The notes beneath the pieces are model-generated. The model did no database searches. It saw only the letters and a program-made list of their open reading frames with translations, and was not told the DNA's origin. The position numbers and the translations under genes are program-made. From Thermoanaerobaculia bacterium (lineage in GTDB: Bacteria; Acidobacteriota; Thermoanaerobaculia; Multivoradales; J023), in the NCBI GenBank assembly GCA_030431255.1, contig JAUIJL010000001.1, forward strand, positions 806,001 to 870,000: a DNA stretch of 64,000 nucleotides, in the 5' to 3' direction. Positions within the stretch are counted from its first letter, which is position 1. Each line of letters begins with the position of its first letter. This document shows positions 43,636 through 51,423 of the stretch, piece by piece.

Positions 43636-44387
43636 TCGAAGAGAGCCACTTCAAAAAACTTATGTGGTGGACATCCAGCTTCGTGATTGCCACCTACTGC
43701 GTCGTGTTGCTGCCTGCCTGGTGGGTAGAGGTTCTGGCGGGTCGGGAGAAGGTCTTCGAAACTCTCGGATCTTTGCTCTTCCTGACGTCGAGCGTTTTTT
43801 TCTTCCGAGCGTTCTTGGCGGTGGGGCAGCGGGGTGCAACGGGCTCGTCGGCAGCCGATTCGCAGGCGGTCGAATCACGGGCGAGGTGGAGAAGGGTCGC
43901 ATATGCGCTCTTGGCCCTGTTGCTGTTCGTGGCCTGCGGCGAGGAGCTGAGCTGGGGACAGCACCTCTTCGGATTCGAGCCGCCCGAGCGAATCAAGGAG
44001 CTCAACGCTCAACAAGAGCTCAACCTTCACAATATGTGGTGGCTGGACAGCTTCGATGAGGAGGGACAGAAGAAAAGCGGGTGGCGGTCCTTCTTGAACT
44101 CTAATCGCCTCTTCGATTACTTCATGGTCACGCTTCTCTGGCTTCTTCCCTGGGCTCACCACCTCATTCCGACCCTCGGCCGCTGGATCGATCGGTTCGG
44201 TGGGCCGGTGGTTCCAAGGAGCTTGGGTGCCCCGTTGGCGATTTCCTTCGCCATGACCGTGGTGATCGAGCTGGTGCTCGTGGACGGGATGTTTTTGCAT
44301 CTGGCGGTCTCCGAGACCCGCGAGCTGAGCTACGCCCTTTTGTGTGCAATCGCCGCCTGGGCATTGTGGCGGAAAGAGTTGGCCTGA
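43632..44387 (+). CDS. Polytopic membrane protein with conserved GEELSWGQ motif
   Basis: TTG 43632 overlaps the previous stop (TTGA) and has GGAGGAG just upstream, giving 251 residues with about six hydrophobic segments. The conserved core is CGEELSWGQHLFGFEPPE, then NAQQELNLHN. Acidic and His residues next to membrane segments suggest a metal site or catalysis at the membrane. I recognise this as a widespread uncharacterised family seen near exopolysaccharide genes but cannot assign a function. It is the last gene of the three-gene operon. Confidence 0.65.
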   Translation: MIEESHFKKLMWWTSSFVIATYCVVLLPAWWVEVLAGREKVFETLGSLLFLTSSVFFFRAFLAVGQRGATGSSAADSQAVESRARWRRVAYALLALLLFVACGEELSWGQHLFGFEPPERIKELNAQQELNLHNMWWLDSFDEEGQKKSGWRSFLNSNRLFDYFMVTLLWLLPWAHHLIPTLGRWIDRFGGPVVPRSLGAPLAISFAMTVVIELVLVDGMFLHLAVSETRELSYALLCAIAAWALWRKELA

Positions 44388-44438
44388 AGCTTTGCCGAAT
44401 CGGCGAGTCACGGCGAAAACTCTATAATTTATAGACAT

Positions 44439-44467
44439 TTGACAGTAAGTTCGTGGACCTCTAGCAT
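44439..44467 (+). promoter_or_regulatory. Promoter of spoVG
   Basis: TTGACA (44439-44444), 17-nt spacer, TAGCAT (44462-44467): the same hexamers and spacing as the nadA promoter. This predicts a leader of about 105 nt before ATG 44581. Confidence 0.65.
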
Positions 44468-44580
44468 TGACGTGCCTTCTTAATTGGCCCCCTTAGAACG
44501 AGCCGATTGATCGAGGTCAACGCCGCTCTCACACGCCGGCCCAGCGGCCGGTCCTGACGTTTCAGCTCGGAGACGCTCCT

Positions 44581-44991
44581 ATGGATATCACCCAGGTCAA
44601 GATCTTCCCGGTCCAGGAAGACAAGCTGAAGGCATTTGTCTCGGTGGTTTTCGACCATTGCTTCATGGTCAACGACATCAAAGTGATCCAAGGAAAAGAC
44701 GGGCTTTTCCTGAGCATGCCCAGCCGTCGAAAGAAAAGTGGCGAGTTTAAGGATGTGGCACATCCTCTGAACAATGAGACTCGTCGCATGTTGGAAGAAC
44801 GGGTGTTGACAGAGTACCGGGAGGTGGTCAACGACGAGACCCCTCGACGACCGGACCGGGAGCTCGAAGAGGGCGCGGTTCCGGCTGCGGCGACGCCGAC
44901 CCTGGTCGCCGCCCCCGAGTCTGCCCCGGAAAAAACCCTGGAGGAAGTCCAGGAAATGCACTTGAGAGACTCTTTCTGGTCGGTTTCTTGA
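44581..44991 (+). CDS. spoVG: SpoVG family RNA/DNA-binding regulator
   Basis: A 136-residue protein. Residues 1-85 are a standard SpoVG domain with MDITQVKIFPVQEDKLKAFV, VNDIKVIQGKDGLFLSMPSR and VAHPLNNETRRML. The remaining 50 residues form a Glu/Pro/Ala-rich tail not found in short SpoVG proteins. SpoVG binds nucleic acid and affects division, virulence or sporulation genes in Firmicutes and spirochaetes; a role in this organism is unknown. It is followed by prs, rplY and pth, an order shared with Bacillus, which also has glmU. Confidence 0.9.
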   Translation: MDITQVKIFPVQEDKLKAFVSVVFDHCFMVNDIKVIQGKDGLFLSMPSRRKKSGEFKDVAHPLNNETRRMLEERVLTEYREVVNDETPRRPDRELEEGAVPAAATPTLVAAPESAPEKTLEEVQEMHLRDSFWSVS

Positions 44992-45304
44992 CCTCAGAGG
45001 TCATTGACGCTTGACGCCGGGGGCCGACTCCACCGAAGATAAGCCGCGCAACGAACGTGCGTCCCGCCGGGTCGCTTCAAGCTCCCGATCCCGACGCTTC
45101 AGGCGTAGGGCGAAGGGAAGCTTCTGTTCGAAGCGGGAGCGCTGAGCTCTCGCTTAGACCCTCAAGCACGTTCGACCTCAAAACACGACGGTCCCAGCAA
45201 ACGCGACCGAACCAGCGTTCGGGAGTTTTCCCGATATCTGCGGCTCGTCCGCGGGGCGAGGGTCCGGCTCAGATCACCAGCTTTCAGAACCCCAGGCTCG
45301 ATTC
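44992..45304. other. Gene-free 313-nt region before prs with several hairpins
   Basis: No credible ORF or tRNA. The clearest structure is a 10-bp stem, AAGCGGGAGC (45131-45140) with GCTCTCGCTT (45146-45155), loop GCTGA. Smaller stems are ACGC/GCGT near 45093-45105 and GCTTC/GAAGC near 45120-45134, which would compete with it. It may be a structured 5' leader of prs. Confidence 0.45.
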
Positions 45305-46249
45305 ATGATGTATGGCGAGTTGATTCTCTTCAGTGGGCGGGCTCACCCCAGCCTGGCACAGGGTATTGCGGACTATCTGAATACACCCCTGCGACGGGTG
45401 GACTGCTTCAACTTTTCTGATGGAGAGATTTTCGTTCAGCTGCACGAAAACGTTCGTGGAGCCGACACCTACGTGATTCAGCCGACCTGTAAGCCGGTCA
45501 ATGAGAATCTGATGGAGCTGCTGATCATGCTCGACGCGATCAAACGCTCTTCCGCCAGCCGTGTGACGGCGGTGATTCCCTACTACGGCTATGCCAGGCA
45601 GGATAAGAAGGATGCCCCCAGGGTGCCGATTACCGCCAAGCTGGTGGCAGATTTGCTCTCCCAAGCGGGCGCGGACCGAATCCTGACCATGGACTTGCAC
45701 GCTCCCCAAATTCAAGCGTATTTCGATATGCCGGTGGACCACCTTTTCGCGACTCCGGTGCTGTTGGACGCCATCCGTTCCTTGGGCATTCCGGATTTGG
45801 TCATCGTGTCCCCGGACGCTGGGGGTGTGGAGCGGGCCAGGGCCGTCGCGAAACGCCTAAATTGCGGCTTGGCGATCGTCGATAAGCGGCGAACGGCACC
45901 GAACGAGGCATCGATCATGCACATCATCGGTGATGTCGAGGATCGCTCGGTGTTGATCCTCGACGACATCATCGACACGGCCGGCACCTTGACCCATACC
46001 GTGGACGCCCTGAAAGAGAAGGGCGCCAATCGGGTGTTTGCGGCAGGCGTGCACGGCGTGCTCTCCGGGCCTGCCCTCGAACGCATCGAAAGCTCGCCTA
46101 TCGAGCAAGTCTTGATTACCGACACCACTCCCCTCGACGAGAAGCTGGAACGCTGCGGCAAATTGAAGCCGCTGTCGGTCGCGGCTTTGCTCGGCGAGGC
46201 GATTCAACGTATTCACAGCAACAGCTCGGTCAGCTCCCTCTTTGTGTGA
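45305..46249 (+). CDS. prs: Ribose-phosphate pyrophosphokinase (PRPP synthetase)
   Basis: A 314-residue class I PRPP synthetase, making PRPP from ribose-5-phosphate and ATP for nucleotide, His, Trp and NAD synthesis. Motifs are FSDGEIFVQLHENVRG, PYYGYARQDKK (ATP loop), MDLHAPQIQAYFD and the PRPP-binding loop VLILDDIIDTAGT. The enzyme is cytoplasmic. Two consecutive ATG codons are possible (45305, 45308). It is followed by rplY at 45 nt. Confidence 0.95.
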   Translation: MMYGELILFSGRAHPSLAQGIADYLNTPLRRVDCFNFSDGEIFVQLHENVRGADTYVIQPTCKPVNENLMELLIMLDAIKRSSASRVTAVIPYYGYARQDKKDAPRVPITAKLVADLLSQAGADRILTMDLHAPQIQAYFDMPVDHLFATPVLLDAIRSLGIPDLVIVSPDAGGVERARAVAKRLNCGLAIVDKRRTAPNEASIMHIIGDVEDRSVLILDDIIDTAGTLTHTVDALKEKGANRVFAAGVHGVLSGPALERIESSPIEQVLITDTTPLDEKLERCGKLKPLSVAALLGEAIQRIHSNSSVSSLFV

Positions 46250-46294
46250 GCCTGAGAATCAGTCCGAGCTTCCCTATTCACTGAGGTAAACACC

Positions 46295-46927
46295 ATGTCC
46301 GAACTAGTCATTGAAGTCCAGAACCGTGAGAAAATCGGTAAGAACCATAATCGCCGTCTGCGCGCTGCCGGTGAGGTTCCCGCCGTGGTCTACGGCTCCG
46401 GTCTGGACCCAGCCACCATTCAGGTCGACCGCAAGTCCATTGACGAGCTGCTGCGTAAGACCGAAGGTGACAACCCGGTGTTTCTGCTCAAGCTTGCGGG
46501 CACGGACAAGAGCCGCCACTGCATGATCCGCGAGCTGCTGACCGATCCGATTACCGGCAAAATGCTGCACATCGACTTTCAGCGGATCGATCTGAAAAAA
46601 GAAGTCCACGTTTCGGTTCATGTCGAGCTGCAAGGCACCCCAGTGGGCGTCAAGACCGATGGCGGTATTCTCGACTTCGTCACCCGCGAGCTGGAGATTT
46701 GGGCCCTACCCAATTCCATTCCGCCACGCCTCGACTTGGACGTTTCTGGGCTCCACGTCGGTCAGCACGTGGAAGCCGGTCAGGTCGAGCTGCCCGAGGG
46801 CGTGCGTCTCGAAACCGAGCCCGAGCGGGTCGTGGTCTCGATTCATGGTAAGGCCGCGGCCGAGGAAGAGGTCGAGGGTGACGAGCTGGATGAGCCCGAG
46901 CGGATCGGCGGCGGCGCCGAAGAGTGA
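46295..46927 (+). CDS. rplY: 50S ribosomal protein L25/TL5/CTC (long form)
   Basis: A 210-residue L25 with the N-terminal 5S-rRNA-binding domain (KIGKNHNRRLRAAGEVPAVVYG, HCMIRELLTDPITGKMLHIDF). It also has the C-terminal beta domain of the TL5/CTC type (LQGTPVGVKTDGGILDF, LEIWALPNSIPPRLDLDVSG) and an acidic tail. It binds 5S rRNA in the large subunit; the CTC form is a general stress protein in Bacillus. It lies between prs and pth, as in Firmicutes. Confidence 0.93.
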   Translation: MSELVIEVQNREKIGKNHNRRLRAAGEVPAVVYGSGLDPATIQVDRKSIDELLRKTEGDNPVFLLKLAGTDKSRHCMIRELLTDPITGKMLHIDFQRIDLKKEVHVSVHVELQGTPVGVKTDGGILDFVTRELEIWALPNSIPPRLDLDVSGLHVGQHVEAGQVELPEGVRLETEPERVVVSIHGKAAAEEEVEGDELDEPERIGGGAEE

Positions 46928-46981
46928 TTCCAGTGGCTTTCCCCACGGGGAGAGCCACGCGGCTTCCAGAAGCCTGAATGC

Positions 46982-47662
46982 ATGACGATGACGAATGATC
47001 GAGAAAGCGCAGAGCCCGGCCATCAAGGTGAGTCCCGGGGCTCCGCTGTTCCCCCAAACCCGTCCGAGCCTTCCGAAGCTCCGGCCAACCCCCGCGTTGT
47101 CGTTGGGTTGGGAAACCCTGGAGCCCAATACGCGAATACCCGCCACAACGTGGGTTTCTTGGTGGTGGAAGAGCTGGCACGGCGGCGGAGAGCTGAGCTC
47201 TCGCTCGAAGAGTGTCGGTCAAAGATCTTCAAGGATCGCCGCGCAGAGCCGGAGATCTGGATGGTTGCTCCCCAGACTTACATGAACCGAAGCGGATTTG
47301 CCGTCCGTTGCCTGCAGGAGCGATTCAGTCTCGACGCCACGGATTTCTTGATTGTCTACGACGAGGTTCATTTGGGCCTCGGCACCCTGCGTTTGCGGAC
47401 CCAGGGAAGCCCGGGAGGACACCGGGGAATGGAATCCGTGGCTGAGAACCTCGGTACCGACAAAGTTGCGAGATTGCGGCTCGGAGTCGGCACGGAGGAT
47501 GCGCTGGACGGTGCGGATTTAGTGGACTTTGTGCTCGGCGAGCTCACAGACGATGAGCAAGAAGCTGTGCGGTCGATGACTCTCCGCGCCGCGGATGCTT
47601 GCGAGGTTTGGTGCCAGGGCGGTGCCGAGCCGGCGATGCAGAAATTCAACGGGCGGGCCTGA
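46982..47662 (+). CDS. pth: Peptidyl-tRNA hydrolase with N-terminal extension
   Basis: 226 residues. Residues of about 38-226 are Pth, which recycles peptidyl-tRNA: VVVGLGNPGAQYANTRHNVGF contains the catalytic His, and TYMNRSG, YDEVHLGLG and GSPGGHRGMES follow. The classical D-D-x-D/GGHNG residues appear here as Y-D-E-V and GGHRG, a modest variation. The first 37 or so residues are Pro/Glu/Ser-rich and unlike the family; no internal in-frame start that would remove them is evident. It follows rplY by about 55 nt. Confidence 0.9.
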   Translation: MTMTNDRESAEPGHQGESRGSAVPPNPSEPSEAPANPRVVVGLGNPGAQYANTRHNVGFLVVEELARRRRAELSLEECRSKIFKDRRAEPEIWMVAPQTYMNRSGFAVRCLQERFSLDATDFLIVYDEVHLGLGTLRLRTQGSPGGHRGMESVAENLGTDKVARLRLGVGTEDALDGADLVDFVLGELTDDEQEAVRSMTLRAADACEVWCQGGAEPAMQKFNGRA

Positions 47663-47819
47663 GGTTTCGCCAAACGGGCCGCCACCCGGGGACCTGATGC
47701 CTGAGCGGCTGATCCTGTCCAATCGGCAATTCAGACCTGATCGGCAGGCCCGGGCCCGTCGGCAGATCCGGGGCCGGTGGGCAAATTCGGATTAAATGAG
47801 ATAGAGAAGGAGATACAAC

Positions 47820-49886
47820 GTGGATAGTCAGACTTTGCTTTACGCCGTGCCAGTGGCCGGCGCACTGGCATTGCTTTTTGCGTTTTTGCGCAGTGGATGG
47901 ATCAACAAACAGGATGCCGGTGACGGCACCATGGTCAAGATCGCCGGCCATATCCGGGACGGCGCAATGGCCTTTCTGGCTCGGGAGTACCGCATCCTCG
48001 GTATTTTCGTAGTGGTGGTGGCCGGTCTTCTGGCCTTCGCCAACGCCGGTCGCGAGGATAGCCACGCGCTGATCGGCTTGTCGGTGCTGGTCGGCGCCTT
48101 TTGCTCCGGCTTGGCCGGCTTCATCGGCATGCGGGTCGCTACCGCAGCCAACGTGCGGACCGCCGCAGCCGCTCGCACCAGCCTCAACGACGCCCTGCAA
48201 GTGGCCTTCTCCGGCGGTGCCGTGATGGGCTTCGCAGTGGTCGGGCTCGGCGTGCTCGGGCTCTCCACGTTGATCTTGGTCTATTGGAGCATGTTCGGCG
48301 GAGATCTGATGAAGGTGATCAACGTGGTCACCGGTTTCTCCTTCGGCGCCAGCTCGATCGCCCTATTCGCCCGTGTCGGTGGTGGTATTTACACCAAAGC
48401 CGCCGATGTGGGCGCGGATTTGGTGGGTAAGGTAGAAGCGGGAATTCCCGAGGACGACCCTCGTAACCCGGCCACCATCGCCGACAACGTCGGTGACAAC
48501 GTCGGTGACGTCGCCGGTATGGGCGCGGACCTTTTCGAGTCCTACGTCGGCTCTATCGTCGGCGCCTTGGTGCTCGGCGCCGCCGCCACCGGCGGAGCCG
48601 CCGTGGCCCAGGGCGAGATGCCGGTTTTGGTGCTGCTGCCGCTGATGCTGGCCGGTTTGGGCATCGTGATCTCCCTCGGCGGTACCTTCTTGGTGCGCAC
48701 CAAAGAAGGTGGAAACCCATCCACCGCCCTGCACACGGGAACCTGGGCGGCCGCCGGCGTAATGTTGGTGGCGACCTATGTGGTGTGCACCCAATTCGCC
48801 ACCGGCACCTTCGAGCTACAAGGTGTTGAGTTCACCGGCATGGGCATCTTCTTGGCCACGGTCGCGGGTCTGATCGGCGGTGTGGCTATCGGCATGATTA
48901 CCGAGCACTACACCGCGGAGTCGCGCAAGCCGGCTCAGGGTATCGCCAAAGAATCCGAGACCGGCGCGGCCACCAACATCATCGCCGGTTTAGGCTTGGG
49001 CATGAAATCGACCGCTTGGCCCACCGTGGTTTTGGTCGCGGCAGTGCTCATCGCCTACGACCAGGCCGGACTCTACGGCATTGCTATCGCGGCGTTGGGC
49101 ATGTTGTCGACCACCGGCATCCAATTGGCAGTCGACGCCTACGGCCCGATCGCCGACAACGCCGGTGGCATTGCTGAAATGTCCCACTTGGGCTCGGACG
49201 TCCGCGCCCGCACCGACAAGCTCGACGCCGTCGGCAATACCACCGCCGCCATCGGCAAGGGCTTTGCCATCGGCTCCGCGGCACTGACCGCCCTGGGCCT
49301 TTTCGCCGCCTTCCGGACCATCGTCGGTCTCGACACGATCGACGTCTCCAATCCGACGGTGATGGGAGGCCTCTTCATCGGCGCCATGTTGCCGTTCCTC
49401 TTCTCTTCCATGGCGATGGAAGCGGTCGGCCGCGCGGCCGGCGAGATGATTGAAGAGGTCCGTCGGCAATTCCGGGAAATCCCCGGATTGCTCGAAGGCA
49501 AGGCCGAGGCCGAGTACGCCAAATGCGTGGACATCTCCACCAGTGCCGCTATCCGCGAGATGGTCCTGCCCGGAACCCTGGCTGTGGTCGTGCCGGTGGC
49601 TGTCGGCTTCTACGACGTCGCGGCTCTGGGTGGCCTGTTGGCGGGTGTGACCTCCGCCGGTGTGATGATGGCCATTTTCCAATCCAACGCCGGTGGCGCT
49701 TGGGACAACGCCAAGAAGTACATCGAGGCAGGGAACCACGGCGGCAAGGGCTCCGAAGCCCACAAAGCCGCGGTGGTCGGCGATACCGTCGGCGATCCCT
49801 TCAAAGACACTTCCGGCCCCAGCTTGAATATCTTGATCAAGCTGATGTCGGTGGTCGCTTTGGTGATCGCGCCGCTGCTCGTCTGA
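47820..49886 (+). CDS. hppA: Membrane-bound ion-translocating pyrophosphatase
   Basis: A 688-residue protein with about 16 membrane segments. It couples PPi hydrolysis to H+ or Na+ pumping across the inner membrane. The PPi-binding motifs are [21 protein letters not shown] (first 20 residues at about 197-217) and [20 protein letters not shown]; the C-terminal set is [14 protein letters not shown]. The K+-dependence region reads [16 protein letters not shown], with Ala where K+-independent enzymes have Lys. This predicts a K+-dependent type. The GTG start has AAGGAG 7 nt upstream. It is a single gene with about 157 nt before it. Confidence 0.95.
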   Translation: MDSQTLLYAVPVAGALALLFAFLRSGWINKQDAGDGTMVKIAGHIRDGAMAFLAREYRILGIFVVVVAGLLAFANAGREDSHALIGLSVLVGAFCSGLAGFIGMRVATAANVRTAAAARTSLNDALQVAFSGGAVMGFAVVGLGVLGLSTLILVYWSMFGGDLMKVINVVTGFSFGASSIALFARVGGGIYTKAADVGADLVGKVEAGIPEDDPRNPATIADNVGDNVGDVAGMGADLFESYVGSIVGALVLGAAATGGAAVAQGEMPVLVLLPLMLAGLGIVISLGGTFLVRTKEGGNPSTALHTGTWAAAGVMLVATYVVCTQFATGTFELQGVEFTGMGIFLATVAGLIGGVAIGMITEHYTAESRKPAQGIAKESETGAATNIIAGLGLGMKSTAWPTVVLVAAVLIAYDQAGLYGIAIAALGMLSTTGIQLAVDAYGPIADNAGGIAEMSHLGSDVRARTDKLDAVGNTTAAIGKGFAIGSAALTALGLFAAFRTIVGLDTIDVSNPTVMGGLFIGAMLPFLFSSMAMEAVGRAAGEMIEEVRRQFREIPGLLEGKAEAEYAKCVDISTSAAIREMVLPGTLAVVVPVAVGFYDVAALGGLLAGVTSAGVMMAIFQSNAGGAWDNAKKYIEAGNHGGKGSEAHKAAVVGDTVGDPFKDTSGPSLNILIKLMSVVALVIAPLLV

Positions 49887-49942
49887 TTTCGCGAAGTCGC
49901 CTTCCTCCCAGTGGGGATGGGCGGCTTTTGCTTGTACGGGCC

Positions 49943-49970
49943 TTGCCTTTTCGCCGAGAGCTCGTACAAT
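49943..49970 (+). promoter_or_regulatory. Promoter of rpsF-rpsR-rplI
   Basis: TTGCCT (49943-49948), 16-nt spacer, TACAAT (49965-49970; 5 of 6). The transcript would start near 49977 and contain the structured leader at 50019-50069. Confidence 0.55.
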
Positions 49971-50018
49971 AACCAGCCTTCCGCCCGCCATCGTGGTGGG
50001 CGGATCTTTGAAACGAAA

Positions 50019-50069
50019 CCTCTCTGTTCCGACCCATAGGGATCGGGACCGAACGAGGCCAGAGGGAGG
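50019..50069 (+). promoter_or_regulatory. Putative S6:S18 autoregulatory leader of rpsF
   Basis: CCTCTCT (50019-50025) can pair with AGGGAGG (50063-50069), burying the rpsF Shine-Dalgarno. Inside, a 7-bp stem with an ATA loop (50029-50046, one bulged A) is followed by unpaired ACCGAAC. A CCG-containing single-stranded element beside an SD-sequestering stem is the architecture of S6:S18-binding leaders. An additional hairpin lies at 49981-50003. Confidence 0.5.
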
Positions 50070-50074
50070 TCAAA

Positions 50075-50725
50075 ATGACCCGTACCTACGAGCTGGGTTT
50101 CATCGTCGAGCCGAGGCAAAACGACGATGAGGTCCAAGCGATCACTGATCGCTTCACGGGCATGCTCGAGGACGCGGGCTCCAAAGTCACCTACGTTGAC
50201 AATTGGGGCAAGCGTAAGCTCGCGTATCCCATCCGAAAGTTCCAAGAAGGCAAATACGTCTTCGTCTACGTCACCTCTGAGGCCGGTAGCCCGCCGTGGC
50301 CCGACATCGAGCGTTTGATGATGCAGGACGAGAAAATCCTGCGCTTCTTGGTGATCCGCACTGACGAAGACCTGAAACGCGCCAACCGCAAAGGCAAGGT
50401 CAAACCCGAAGTGCCGGGCTCGACGCCCGCCGCGGAAGCTTCGGCCGGGGAGGAATCCGCCCCGGAGGCCAAGGCTGAGGAAGCTGCTCCCACCGAGGAG
50501 GCCGCTCCCGCCGAGGAGGCCGCTCCCGCCGAGGAGGCCGCTCCCGCCGAGGAGGCCGCTCCCGCCGAGGAGGCCGCTCCCGCCGAGGAGGCCGCTCCCG
50601 CTGAGGAGGCCGCTCCTGAAGCGGAGGCCGATTCCGCTGAGGAGGCCGCTCCTGAAGCGGAGGCCGACTCCGGTGGCGAAGAGGCTGCCGAAGCTGATGA
50701 CAAGAAAGCTGAGGGGGACGAATAA
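50075..50725 (+). CDS. rpsF: 30S ribosomal protein S6 with long Ala/Glu repeat tail
   Basis: 216 residues; S6 proteins are usually 95-135. Residues 1-105 are standard S6 ([54 protein letters not shown]). S6 pairs with S18 on the small subunit platform. The remaining 110 residues are an acidic low-complexity tail of E-E-A-A-P-A units encoded by an 18-nt tandem repeat. Its stop overlaps the rpsR start by 1 nt (TAATG). GGGAGG precedes the ATG. Confidence 0.93.
   Translation: MTRTYELGFIVEPRQNDDEVQAITDRFTGMLEDAGSKVTYVDNWGKRKLAYPIRKFQEGKYVFVYVTSEAGSPPWPDIERLMMQDEKILRFLVIRTDEDLKRANRKGKVKPEVPGSTPAAEASAGEESAPEAKAEEAAPTEEAAPAEEAAPAEEAAPAEEAAPAEEAAPAEEAAPAEEAAPEAEADSAEEAAPEAEADSGGEEAAEADDKKAEGDE
50494..50620 (+). 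repeat. 18-nt tandem repeat within rpsF
   Basis: About seven near-perfect copies of a unit such as GAGGAGGCCGCTCCCGCC, each coding E-E-A-A-P-A. Two diverged longer copies (E-A-E-A-D-S type) follow. Such arrays change length by slippage. Confidence 0.85.
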
Positions 50726-50955
50726 TGGCACGCAGACGCGTTTTCTATCGTCGCCGCAAGGTCTGTAAGTTCACTGCCGAAGGCATTGAGCACATCGATT
50801 ACAAAGATGTGAAGCTTCTTCAGGCCTACATCCTGGAGCGGGCGAAGATTCTCCCGCGCCGGATTTCAGGTACCTCATCGCGTCATCAGCGTATGTTGGC
50901 CAAAGCCATCAAACGCGCCCGTCACATGGCGCTGATCCCGTATACCGCGGATTAA
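50725..50955 (+). CDS. rpsR: 30S ribosomal protein S18
   Basis: A 76-residue S18 with [40 protein letters not shown] and the C-terminal [20 protein letters not shown]. It is the partner of S6 on the 30S platform. It overlaps rpsF by one base, and rplI follows after 12 nt. No ssb gene sits between rpsF and rpsR, unlike in many bacteria. Confidence 0.95.
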   Translation: MARRRVFYRRRKVCKFTAEGIEHIDYKDVKLLQAYILERAKILPRRISGTSSRHQRMLAKAIKRARHMALIPYTAD

Positions 50956-50967
50956 TAGGAGGTCGAC

Positions 50968-51417
50968 ATGGAAGTCATTCTCCTTGAAGACTCACGTTAC
51001 CTCGGTAAGCGAGGTGAGGTGGTCAAAGTCAAGCCCGGTTACGCCCGTAACTTCCTGTTTCCGCAGGGAGTCGCGCTGGAAGCGACGAAAGGCAACATCG
51101 CCTACTTCGAGCAGCAACGTCGCAAAATCGACGCTGCCCACGCCAAGCGCCTCGAAGAGGCCGAGCAGATGGCGAAAGAGATCTCCGAGATCAACATCAC
51201 CATCAAGAAGCGTGTCGGTGATCGCGAAACCCTCTACGGCTCGGTGACGGCGAGCGACATCGTCGATGCCTTGGCTGCGAAGGGAGTCACGGTCGAGAAG
51301 AAGCAGCTCGATCTGGGCGCGCCGACGCTGAAAACTCTCGGTGATCACTCCGTTGCCGTCGACCTCCACGCAGACGTGGATGCGAGTGTGGTGGTGTCGA
51401 TCGTTCCCGCAGAGTAA
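50968..51417 (+). CDS. rplI: 50S ribosomal protein L9
   Basis: A 149-residue L9 with the N-terminal rRNA-binding domain (MEVILLEDSRYLGKRGEVVK, GYARNFLFPQGVALEAT). A connecting helix and the C-terminal domain (LYGSVTASDIVDALAAKGVT) follow. TAATAGGAGGTCGAC places AGGAGG 6-7 nt before the ATG. It is the last ribosomal gene of the rpsF-rpsR-rplI operon; the methyltransferase gene starts 6 nt later. Confidence 0.95.
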   Translation: MEVILLEDSRYLGKRGEVVKVKPGYARNFLFPQGVALEATKGNIAYFEQQRRKIDAAHAKRLEEAEQMAKEISEINITIKKRVGDRETLYGSVTASDIVDALAAKGVTVEKKQLDLGAPTLKTLGDHSVAVDLHADVDASVVVSIVPAE

Positions 51418-51423
51418 ATCGGC

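Noticed and set aside
45057-45308. 83-codon frame before prs
   Set aside because: No RBS, Arg/Ser/Pro-rich composition unlike a real protein, and it overlaps the hairpin region and the prs start.
50266-50793. Minus-strand Ser/Ala-rich frame of 175 codons
   Set aside because: Antisense of the rpsF repeat tail; the repeat alone explains the open frame.
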